64,000 nucleotides of DNA. Origin: Bacilli bacterium (GTDB lineage Bacteria; Bacillota_I; Bacilli_A; RF39; UBA660). The DNA lies in the NCBI GenBank assembly GCA_017541885.1, contig JAFXYF010000008.1:166531-230530 (forward strand), read 5' to 3'. Positions 16,873 to 24,386 of the stretch are shown in pieces. Position 1 is the first letter of the stretch. Each line of letters begins with the position of its first letter. The position numbers and the translations under genes were made by a program. The notes beneath the pieces are model-generated. The model was not told the origin of the DNA. It searched no databases and was given only the letters and a program-made list of their open reading frames with translations.

Positions 16873-16881
16873 ATTATAACA
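16873..16881 (-). promoter_or_regulatory. Extended -10 element, minus strand of a divergent pair
   Basis: TGTTATAAT on the minus strand, about 24 bases upstream of the acidic membrane protein start. It lies back to back with the plus-strand element at 16911-16919. Confidence 0.5.
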
Positions 16882-16910
16882 TAAAAATAATTTTATCAAA
16901 GAAAAAGATA

Positions 16911-16919
16911 TGATATAAT
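16911..16919 (+). promoter_or_regulatory. Extended -10 promoter of the CofE-like gene
   Basis: TGATATAAT on the plus strand, 21 bases before the ATG. The -35 is weak (TTTATC at about 16 bases spacing). The 5' leader would be very short. Confidence 0.55.
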
Positions 16920-16940
16920 TTTTATGAAAGGTAGGTTTTT

Positions 16941-18128
16941 ATGAGAGACTTAGGAACAGTTGTTAGAGGTATACGTACCCCAATAATTAAAGAAGGAGAC
17001 GATTTAGCTACAATAGTAACAGATGCTATTGTAAATGCTGGTAAAAATAATAATATTGAATTTAATGATAAAGATATAGTTGCAATTACAGAAGCAGTTG
17101 TAGGTATTTCTGAAGGAAATTATGTATCAGTAAATACTGTTACACAAGATATTAAGAATAAGTTTAATAATCCTGAAGAATTAGGAATAGTATTCCCTAT
17201 TCTATCAAGAAATAGATTTTCACTTATCTTAAAAGCAATCGCAAGAAGTACTAAAAAACTATATGTTTTATTATCATTCCCAGCAGATGAAGTAGGAAAT
17301 GGTATTTTAGATGAAGAAAGATTATATAAAAGTGATTTTTCAAAAGACTCAACTATTTCAGAAGAAGAATATAGAGAATATTTTGGAGATTGGCTACATC
17401 CATTTACAGGAATCAATATGTTAGATTTCTATAAAGAATTAATTGAAGCTGAAGGTTGTGAAGCACACTTTATATTATCTAATAATCCAGTAGATATATT
17501 AAAATATACAAAGAATGTTTTAACATGTGATATTCATACACGTTTCCAAACAAAATTCTTATTAAAAGAATATGGTGCAAATGTATTAGGTTTATTTGAT
17601 ATTATGAATGCTCCAATTAATGGTAGTGGTTATAATGAAAAATATGGAATGTTAGGATCAAATAAATCTACAGAAGAAAAATTAAAATTATTCCCAAGAA
17701 CAGGTCAAGCATTAGTAGAAGAGATTCAAAGAAGATTAAAAGAAAAAACTGGTAAGACTATGGAAGTAATGGTATATGGTGATGGAGCATTTAAAGATCC
17801 AGTTGGACATATTTGGGAATTAGCTGATCCAGTAGTATCTCCTGCATACACAAGTGGTCTTGAAGGAACACCAAATGAAATTAAATTAAAATATGTATCA
17901 GATAATAAATTTGCTGATTTAAGAGGAGATGCTTTAAAAGAAGCAATCAAACAAGAAATTAGAAATAAAGAAAAAGACTTAAAAGGACAAATGATTACTC
18001 AAGGAACTACTCCAAGAAGATTAACAGATTTAATTGGTTCACTATGTGACTTAACTTCAGGATCTGGAGATAAAGGAACACCAGTAGTATTCATTCAAGG
18101 ATACTTTGATAATCTAGCAAGTGAATAA
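16941..18128 (+). CDS. CofE-like (F420-0:gamma-glutamyl ligase family) protein
   Basis: The 395-residue protein starts with MRDLGTVVRGIRTPIIKEGDDL and continues with a segment similar to the CofE N-terminal domain (NDKDIVAITEAVVGISEGN). Further motifs are ILSRNRFSLILKAIARS, FDIMNAPINGSG and VYGDGAFKDPVGHIWELADP. In archaea and actinobacteria CofE adds glutamate to coenzyme F420-0 by a GTP-dependent gamma-glutamyl bond. Firmicute homologs of this longer type occur without F420, so the substrate is unknown. The gene is one of only five complete plus-strand genes or gene pairs here. The RBS AAAGGTAGG lies 5-6 bases upstream of ATG. It ends in a strong bidirectional terminator. Confidence 0.8.
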   Translation: MRDLGTVVRGIRTPIIKEGDDLATIVTDAIVNAGKNNNIEFNDKDIVAITEAVVGISEGNYVSVNTVTQDIKNKFNNPEELGIVFPILSRNRFSLILKAIARSTKKLYVLLSFPADEVGNGILDEERLYKSDFSKDSTISEEEYREYFGDWLHPFTGINMLDFYKELIEAEGCEAHFILSNNPVDILKYTKNVLTCDIHTRFQTKFLLKEYGANVLGLFDIMNAPINGSGYNEKYGMLGSNKSTEEKLKLFPRTGQALVEEIQRRLKEKTGKTMEVMVYGDGAFKDPVGHIWELADPVVSPAYTSGLEGTPNEIKLKYVSDNKFADLRGDALKEAIKQEIRNKEKDLKGQMITQGTTPRRLTDLIGSLCDLTSGSGDKGTPVVFIQGYFDNLASE

Positions 18129-18131
18129 TAA

Positions 18132-18153
18132 AAAAACACCAAACGGTGTTTTT
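18132..18153. terminator. Bidirectional terminator between convergent genes
   Basis: AAAAACACC / GGTGTTTTT perfect 9-bp stem with loop AAAC and T/A tracts on both sides. It serves the CofE-like gene (+) and the 55-residue ORF (-). Confidence 0.85.
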
Positions 18154-18155
18154 TT

Positions 18156-18323
18156 TTAACTCTTTTTCGGTATCAATAAAACATCTCTTATTCCAAGATT
18201 AACAACCTTAGGATAATTCTTATCTGTTTCCATTAATACATACTTAGAAGGAGTCTTTACAAAGTAAATGACTCTTGCATCATGAAATGTATATATTGTT
18301 TTATTCAGCCGATTAGTATCCAT
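18156..18323 (-). CDS. Small basic protein of 55 residues
   Basis: This short frame runs from ATG 18323 to TAA 18156 and reads MDTNRLNKTIYTF...NLGIRDVLLIPKKS. Its start follows the LysR stop by 6 bases. GGGGGA at the 3' end of lysR gives a good Shine-Dalgarno site. It ends right at the shared terminator, as a real gene would. Predicted beta-strand pattern with several aromatic residues; no signal peptide, cysteine motif or known domain. It is probably the second gene of a lysR operon. Function is unknown, and the evidence that it is translated rests on RBS, spacing and terminator position. Confidence 0.65.
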   Translation of the reverse strand: MDTNRLNKTIYTFHDARVIYFVKTPSKYVLMETDKNYPKVVNLGIRDVLLIPKKS

Positions 18324-18329
18324 AAAAAA

Positions 18330-19220
18330 CTATTCCCCCACCTTATTAGTTAAAAGTTCAACAAACTTTTTAGTTGCTGTTGTTAAGAAATCATCTACAT
18401 ATACACAGCATACATCTACTGCAGGTAATGTATCTCCAAAAGTAACAACTTCAAAATCATCTTTATCAATTTGATTATCAATTACATTCTTAACGAAATA
18501 TCCAACACCTACTCCATCACGAACCATTTCCATCATAATTTCATTAGTCCATGATTCTACAATAGGTTCTAACTTAGTATTTTGACTCTCTAAGTATTCA
18601 TTAAGTTTTAATCTAATAGATGTAGTCGCAGAAGGTAAAAGTAATGGATAATTCTTTAAATCCTCTACTTTATTTAATTTAACATCCTTCATTAATTTTT
18701 TATTATAAGCAAAACAATTTTGTAACTTAGTTAAAGTAACTTTCTTAACTTCTTTCTTAGTATTAATTGGTAATGTATCAACAATAATATCAAGTTTTCT
18801 AGTCTCTAACATCTCAACCATATCAGCTGTAGATTTACAAACAATTTCAAATCTTATTCCAGGATATATTTTTCTAAATTCTGCAATAAAATTAGATAAA
18901 TAAAAACGTCCAATATATGAAGGAGTACCAATTCTAATACATCCAATACTTAAATTATTAAGATTCTTTATATGCTCTTCAGCATCATTTAATATATTAA
19001 AAGCCGTAGAAACATAAGAGTATAACTCTTTAGCTTCTAGTGTAGGCTCAATTCCCTTACTATTACGATAGAACAAAGTATATCCAAGTTGTGTTTCTAA
19101 TTCCTTTAAACTATAACTAATCGCAGGTTGTGAAACATATAATTTTTGAGCAGTCTTAGAAATACTTTTCTCTTCAAATAAATATAAAAAGATCCTATAT
19201 AAATTATAATCAGTATTCAT
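18330..19220 (-). CDS. LysR-family transcriptional regulator
   Basis: The 296-residue protein has a winged helix-turn-helix at residues 1-60 (IFLYLFEEKSISKTAQKLYV, SQPAISYSLKELETQLG) and a LysR substrate-binding fold after it (GCIRIGTPSYIGRFYLSNFI, VEMLETRKLDIIVDTLP). The effector cannot be inferred. ATG 19220 has GAGGGGAT upstream. Its promoter is the best in the window, and an inverted repeat of LysR type lies beside the -35 box, consistent with autoregulation. Genes normally controlled by LysR regulators are divergent; here the upstream neighbour is on the same strand beyond a terminator. The co-transcribed 55-residue gene is a possible target or partner. Confidence 0.93.
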   Translation of the reverse strand: MNTDYNLYRIFLYLFEEKSISKTAQKLYVSQPAISYSLKELETQLGYTLFYRNSKGIEPTLEAKELYSYVSTAFNILNDAEEHIKNLNNLSIGCIRIGTPSYIGRFYLSNFIAEFRKIYPGIRFEIVCKSTADMVEMLETRKLDIIVDTLPINTKKEVKKVTLTKLQNCFAYNKKLMKDVKLNKVEDLKNYPLLLPSATTSIRLKLNEYLESQNTKLEPIVESWTNEIMMEMVRDGVGVGYFVKNVIDNQIDKDDFEVVTFGDTLPAVDVCCVYVDDFLTTATKKFVELLTNKVGE

Positions 19221-19239
19221 ATTAATCCCCTCGCGACAT

Positions 19240-19268
19240 ATTATAGGTTATCTTTATAAAAAAGTCAA
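19240..19268 (-). promoter_or_regulatory. Sigma-A promoter of the LysR gene
   Basis: On the minus strand, TTGACT (19268-19263), a 17-base spacer and TATAAT (19245-19240). A nearly consensus promoter 20 bases before the start codon. Confidence 0.8.
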
Positions 19269-19272
19269 ACAT

Positions 19273-19289
19273 TATAATTCATATTTATA
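19273..19289. promoter_or_regulatory. Inverted repeat, candidate LysR operator
   Basis: TATAA-N7-TTATA, matching the T-N11-A form of LysR sites, 4 bases upstream of the -35 box of the lysR promoter. The AT-rich context makes chance occurrence possible. Confidence 0.35.
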
Positions 19290-19294
19290 AAAAG

Positions 19295-19321
19295 AAAAAG
19301 TGTAGAAAATCTACACTTTTT
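19295..19321 (-). terminator. Intrinsic terminator of the first large surface protein
   Basis: AAAAAGTGTAGA / TCTACACTTTTT 12-bp stem with loop AAA. The strong T run follows on the minus strand. It meets the stop codon at 19321. Confidence 0.85.
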
Positions 19322-21825
19322 TAAGAACCACCAGAATTAGGTAAATATATAATTGTTAACGGTGTATTCCTACATGGCATATTACCTGTTGCAGGAGATG
19401 GTCTTGAAGGAGTAAATCCACTTATTACAGGAAGCTCAACACTATATGATTCATTAATACAAGTATGAGTTTCAGTATGAGGTGGAGCTGCTTGAGTTCC
19501 ATCTTGATATATAAATCTAACTGTTAAAGTAAAAGGTCTTGGTGTATAAGTAATATCATATGTAACATCAGAGTTTAAAGTTCCCGTAACTCTTGGCAAA
19601 TCAACATCATATCCATCTAAATTTGGTGTTGCAACATTATAAGTATGACCCTCATTAAAAGTACCATCAAATGTGTTATAAATGACACCATCCTTCCAAT
19701 AACGAATCAGTAATCTGTATTGAGTTATTTCAGGAACAACAGGTTCTGCATCAACAATATAAGGATCAGCCATACTACCTGTACCAGATACATATTCAGT
19801 TCCAGGTATTAAAGATATAACAGGACGAACACCTTCATCTTTATAAGTATATGAACCAAATATTTGACCATTATAATTAACCTTTGAGTTGCTAACTCCA
19901 TTAACATCTTCAGCATCAGGTGTTAATAACCAATACCATTTACTAGTAACATGTGCACTAGATTGAGAAAACAATCTCATCTCAGGTTTTGTCGCAAGAC
20001 CAACCTTATAATTTAATTTAGCTTTATTATTACTTATACTAAATCTATCAGTAACAAGAGGGCAACTCAAATCAGTACTATTATCATCAGGGAAAGTTAA
20101 TTCTTCTTGAACATCTCCACCATCAGGATTCCAACCATTTTTGTTATAGATTGTTCGATTATTACAATAAATAGTATCCTCTATATAGTTGTCATAAGTA
20201 TAGAGATTTTTTTTATACCAATATTCTATGCCACTTTTTATTATAGAACTATACTTATTTACATCATCTGCATATAGCATTTTATTAATAGCATCATCAA
20301 TATTCTCTCCATTATTTAAGTATAAATAATTAATTTTATAATCCGCAGCATAATAAATATATACAATAGTTGAACATTCTCCACTTGTATTAAAACAAGT
20401 ATAATGTGCATTGTTAAGACTAGCTCTACTTTCATCATTCCTTAAATTTAAATAATTAATAGTATTACCACTTAATGTATATTTTCCGTTGTTATAAGTA
20501 AAGCTTTTGGCATATTTATAATTATTAGCTATAGAAGTATAACCAAATTCAGTAGTGTTGTTTTCCGCAAGCTTCCACACATTATTGCATGTATTATTAA
20601 TAGCATTCTTACATATAAATACATTACCATTTCCAAGATTACTACGATTTGAATACCAATCCAATCTACTTATAGTAGATGGATTAATAATAGTAAATGT
20701 ACCATCACCATTATTTGTATAATCACTTCCATAGGTATAAATGTAATTATAATCGCTAATAGTATTTCCATCTGTAATATCAATATAATAATAGGAACTA
20801 TATGTAGTATCAACAACAGCAATATATTGAACCGTATCACTAGTATATGATTGAGTACTATTTTTAAATGTATATTTTCCAACCAATGAAGCATAGTCTG
20901 CAGTTGATGTTACTTTATATGGATTAACTAAAGAATATACACCTGTACTATTATCCCAACTAATTGAATCAGCATACCAATAATTTGTATTTAAATAACC
21001 ATACGTATATATTTTTTCTTTATCACTCGATCTAAAATAATCATAAATTGTATTATACATATAACCCAAAAAACCAATTGATCCTGAAGAATTATAATGT
21101 AATGTTCCGAATTGAGAATAATGTGAATTAGCATCTATTGTAATAACATTGGCTCTATATTGATCATTATATGATTCAATCAAATAAAGTGTTGAACACG
21201 TATCACTAGAAGTAGTTCCTTTACAAGTATATTTTCCAATTAAATTTGAACTATTTGATTCACTCCAAGTAGATTGATTAGTTTGTCCAGATATAGAAAA
21301 AACATTATTCACACTATCATATGAATAATCCGTTCCATACCAATAATTAGAGTTTACATTTTGAATACCATAACTCTTATAACCAACATGATTACTTCTA
21401 GATTCTAAACACTTATTATCAATTGCCTCTCCATTATATATAAGTTTTACTCCACCAGTATCAGTAGTTCGATACATTTGCCAACAATGATTAGCAAAAA
21501 TAACATTCCATTTATTCTTAATTTCGTTACCACCAGTACTATTATTCGCATACCAATGATAAATATTTTTACTAGATAATGAAGAATTCATAGAATCTTG
21601 ATGATTGCCATCATAGGATTTTGCATAAGTACCTTTCTTTGCAGCTTTTTCTAATACACCATACAATGTTTGATCATATTTACTAACAGAAACATCTCCA
21701 TTTAATCCTAAACTAGTTCCAAGTAAAGAATAACCTAGTCCAAAGAAAAGACTACAAAAAAGAGCAATGGTTAATATGATTGTACGATTAGAATAACCAT
21801 AATAAACAGGTCTTCTATGTTTCAT
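19321..21825 (-). CDS. Large secreted cysteine-repeat protein with two MucBP-like domains
   Basis: The product has 834 residues. It has a basic N-terminus and an anchor ending GLGYSLLGTSLGLNG, then a conserved head module (YHWY, then IFANHCWQMYRTTDTGGVKL and IYNGEAIDNKC). About four repeats of roughly 70-100 residues follow, with motifs such as GKYTCK..DTCSTLYLI and HYTCFNTSGECSTIVYIYY. A C-terminal module ends in EGVRPVISLIPGTEY, like DUF6273-type domains. The last 130 residues are two MucBP-like repeats (YRLLIRYWKDG, LTVRFIYQDGT). ATG 21825 follows GGAG by 8 bases; the GTG at 21834 is too close. Probably displayed on the surface and binding glycan or host mucus; the MucBP link is inferred by eye. 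Confidence 0.85.
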   Translation of the reverse strand: MKHRRPVYYGYSNRTIILTIALFCSLFFGLGYSLLGTSLGLNGDVSVSKYDQTLYGVLEKAAKKGTYAKSYDGNHQDSMNSSLSSKNIYHWYANNSTGGNEIKNKWNVIFANHCWQMYRTTDTGGVKLIYNGEAIDNKCLESRSNHVGYKSYGIQNVNSNYWYGTDYSYDSVNNVFSISGQTNQSTWSESNSSNLIGKYTCKGTTSSDTCSTLYLIESYNDQYRANVITIDANSHYSQFGTLHYNSSGSIGFLGYMYNTIYDYFRSSDKEKIYTYGYLNTNYWYADSISWDNSTGVYSLVNPYKVTSTADYASLVGKYTFKNSTQSYTSDTVQYIAVVDTTYSSYYYIDITDGNTISDYNYIYTYGSDYTNNGDGTFTIINPSTISRLDWYSNRSNLGNGNVFICKNAINNTCNNVWKLAENNTTEFGYTSIANNYKYAKSFTYNNGKYTLSGNTINYLNLRNDESRASLNNAHYTCFNTSGECSTIVYIYYAADYKINYLYLNNGENIDDAINKMLYADDVNKYSSIIKSGIEYWYKKNLYTYDNYIEDTIYCNNRTIYNKNGWNPDGGDVQEELTFPDDNSTDLSCPLVTDRFSISNNKAKLNYKVGLATKPEMRLFSQSSAHVTSKWYWLLTPDAEDVNGVSNSKVNYNGQIFGSYTYKDEGVRPVISLIPGTEYVSGTGSMADPYIVDAEPVVPEITQYRLLIRYWKDGVIYNTFDGTFNEGHTYNVATPNLDGYDVDLPRVTGTLNSDVTYDITYTPRPFTLTVRFIYQDGTQAAPPHTETHTCINESYSVELPVISGFTPSRPSPATGNMPCRNTPLTIIYLPNSGGS

Positions 21826-21858
21826 ATTACCCACTCCTCTCTATGATATATCAATTTT

Positions 21859-21867
21859 ATTATAACA
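21859..21867 (-). promoter_or_regulatory. Extended -10 element of the MucBP-like protein gene
   Basis: TGTTATAAT on the minus strand, just after the terminator T-run of the preceding gene. Confidence 0.5.
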
Positions 21868-21879
21868 TAATAAAAAAAG

Positions 21880-21905
21880 AAAGTGTAGAAACTAATCTAC
21901 ACTTT
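21880..21905 (-). terminator. Intrinsic terminator of the second large surface protein
   Basis: AAAGTGTAGA / TCTACACTTT stem with loop AACTAA and a T run on the minus strand. Its arms resemble the terminator at 19295-19321. Confidence 0.8.
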
Positions 21906-21907
21906 TT

Positions 21908-24193
21908 TTATGGATCTAAAGGTGTATCTGGATCAATAATAGAACCACCATTATAAGTATACCAAACAGTTGCAGATTGATTACCGGGTGCTTTAGTTCC
22001 CGAAACAACATGATTCATAGTATCATAATTTTCTATTGTAGGTGAAGGAATACTAAATGGCTCTCCTGGCTTATAAATGCCAACATAGCTAGGTGCAGCT
22101 TCACCACCATTAGAATATCGATAATATATAGTAAATGTTGTATTTTGTATATTATCTATAACATAAGGATGATAAGTACTACCATCTCCTGATAGATATT
22201 TAGTTCCAGGTTTAAGAGATACAACCCATCTAAAACCCGAATCTGCTGCCATCATGCACGATGTATTTGTTCCACCAGAATTTGAAATACAATGAATTAA
22301 ATTAGAATTTGGATTATCTCCATCAATTGTTGAAGTCCAATAACTTTTACCAACATTTCTTAAACCATCATTTCCTAATAATGATGCTTCACTAAGTTTA
22401 ATTAATCCTATAGGATAATCTAATTTTGCCTTACTATTATTAATGCTATATCTATCTGTATCATTTAAGCAATTCAACCCATAATCATTAAAATCAAAAG
22501 ACCATGTAAGCACACCACCATTTGGGTGCCACCCATTGCTATGAGAAGTATCCTCAGTTCTACCTGAACAAAAAACAAAATCCTCTAAATAATCACTATA
22601 AGGCATCAAGAATTGTCGATACCACGCTTCTGATTTAATCTTAATAGCAGAACTATAATTATTAACATCATCATTGTAAAGCATTTCGTTTAGAGCATCT
22701 TCAACGCTTTTACCATCATTTAATTCAATATATGCTAAATCGCCATCATAAAACATATAATAAACATAATAAATAGTTGAACATTCTCCATTATCATTAA
22801 AACATGTATAATGATGATTTTCTATGAATGTTTTTGCTTCGTTTTCATCCAGTTTCCAAACACTACCTTTATCAGTACTCAAAGTATACTTTCCATTATT
22901 GTATGAAAAACTATTTCCAAACAATTGAGGAGCAACAGTATAATAATCATATGAAATAGTATCTGTCTCTGTAATATATCTAGGCTCAGCACACAAAGAA
23001 GAACCATCTTCACATAAATAATAGTTTACATAGTTAGAGTGATCATTAAACCAATCTGATTTTTTAATAGTAATAGTATCTCCACTAATTGTATATGTTC
23101 CATTTCCATTATCAACAATAGACTGCCCCAACACAATGTTATTATCGTAATCATTAAGCATGTGACCATCAGTCATTTTATAACCATATGCATATGTACC
23201 GCCTACAATATAATAAACCGATGCACACGACGTGCTTCCGGATGTACGACATGTATAATAGCCCGAAGCAGAATTAATAATATTATTCCACGTAGATAAA
23301 AACGGATTAGTTAAAGTGTACATACCATCATTATAGGTTACACCATCTCCATAATAGTAATTACTAGGGCCATACATATAAACATCATCATAAATTGTTT
23401 TTTTCAATGGTCTAAAATACTTTTTAGGATAAATAGTATTATACATATAGCCAAGATGAGCAAGAGAATTATAAACCTCATTATAATATCCTTTACCATA
23501 CATAGAATAAGGAGAATTGTTTCTCACAGGTGCGACTGTATAACTATTTCCACTTGATAATCTTACAACCATGTAAAGATTTGCACATGTATCAAAAGCA
23601 TTTGTACTCTTACAAGTAAAATACCCTTCTTTTATTTCACCTTTATCAATAATACCTTTTAATCCAAATGTGCTATTAGTCTCATCATAATAATATTGAG
23701 AACTATAATAATAATCAGTTGATAAAGTAGTTGTAGTAGTATTCGAAAAACCAATATGTGTTCCCCTTGAAGATAAGCATTGTTGATTAACTGCCTCTCC
23801 ATTGTATATTAATTTTACACCACCAGTATCTGTTGTTCTAAACATTTGCCAACAATGATCCGCAAATATAACATTGTTCATTTCATTTATTGTACTAGCA
23901 TTAGTACTATTACTAGCATGCCAATAGTATATATCTTTAGTTGAAAGAGAAGTATCAATTGAATCTAAATGTGCATCAGTATATTTTTTTGCATAAACAC
24001 CTTTTCTTCCCTCTCTAGCCAAAACACCATATAATGTATCATCATATTCACTTACAGTAATCATTCCAGATAAATCTAAACTAGTTCCAAGTAATGAATA
24101 TCCCAATCCAAAAAATAGAGAACAAAAAAGAGCAATGAATAATACTATTGTACGCTTAGAATAACCGCGATATCTATGTTTTCTACGCTTCAT
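21908..24193 (-). CDS. Large secreted cysteine-repeat protein, second copy
   Basis: The product has 761 residues starting MKRRKHRYRG at ATG 24193, with GGAG 8 bases upstream. The anchor ends GLGYSLLGTSLDLSG. The head module (YYWH, IFADHCWQMFRTTDTGGVKL) is followed by repeats with paired cysteines (GYFTCKSTNAFDTCANLYMV, YYTCRSTGS..CASVYYI, HYTCFNDNGECSTIYYVYY). The C-terminal module contains ISNSGGTNTSCMMAADSG and WVVSLKPGTKYLSGDG. A single MucBP-like stretch (TIYYRYSNGGEAAPSYVG) ends in a Pro/Asp tail. It is clearly paralogous to the preceding gene, including the leader and terminator. No sortase signal is seen. Role unknown; probably extracellular. Confidence 0.85.
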   Translation of the reverse strand: MKRRKHRYRGYSKRTIVLFIALFCSLFFGLGYSLLGTSLDLSGMITVSEYDDTLYGVLAREGRKGVYAKKYTDAHLDSIDTSLSTKDIYYWHASNSTNASTINEMNNVIFADHCWQMFRTTDTGGVKLIYNGEAVNQQCLSSRGTHIGFSNTTTTTLSTDYYYSSQYYYDETNSTFGLKGIIDKGEIKEGYFTCKSTNAFDTCANLYMVVRLSSGNSYTVAPVRNNSPYSMYGKGYYNEVYNSLAHLGYMYNTIYPKKYFRPLKKTIYDDVYMYGPSNYYYGDGVTYNDGMYTLTNPFLSTWNNIINSASGYYTCRTSGSTSCASVYYIVGGTYAYGYKMTDGHMLNDYDNNIVLGQSIVDNGNGTYTISGDTITIKKSDWFNDHSNYVNYYLCEDGSSLCAEPRYITETDTISYDYYTVAPQLFGNSFSYNNGKYTLSTDKGSVWKLDENEAKTFIENHHYTCFNDNGECSTIYYVYYMFYDGDLAYIELNDGKSVEDALNEMLYNDDVNNYSSAIKIKSEAWYRQFLMPYSDYLEDFVFCSGRTEDTSHSNGWHPNGGVLTWSFDFNDYGLNCLNDTDRYSINNSKAKLDYPIGLIKLSEASLLGNDGLRNVGKSYWTSTIDGDNPNSNLIHCISNSGGTNTSCMMAADSGFRWVVSLKPGTKYLSGDGSTYHPYVIDNIQNTTFTIYYRYSNGGEAAPSYVGIYKPGEPFSIPSPTIENYDTMNHVVSGTKAPGNQSATVWYTYNGGSIIDPDTPLDP

Positions 24194-24229
24194 ATTACCC
24201 ACTCCTCTCTATAATAATACACTAATTTT

Positions 24230-24235
24230 ATTATA
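24230..24235 (-). promoter_or_regulatory. -10 element of the second large surface protein gene
   Basis: TATAAT on the minus strand, about 37 bases before the start codon. No TG extension and no clear -35. Confidence 0.35.
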
Positions 24236-24318
24236 TATTAAAAACATACAAAAATCGATATAAATAGCCATTTTTTATCAAAAAAAGAGCATTTTTAGTT
24301 CATCATAATAGTCACGGA

Positions 24319-24347
24319 TGGACTTTTTTAAGAATATATGATATAAT
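24319..24347 (+). promoter_or_regulatory. Promoter of gshF
   Basis: TGGACT (24319-24324), a 17-base spacer, and TATAAT (24342-24347) preceded by TGA, giving an extended -10. Transcription would start near 24354, which leaves room for the AGAGAGG site before ATG 24387 but not for the GTG at 24360. Confidence 0.7.
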
Positions 24348-24386
24348 ATTGCCGATATTGTGAAAAAAAGAGAGGTCTATATTAAA

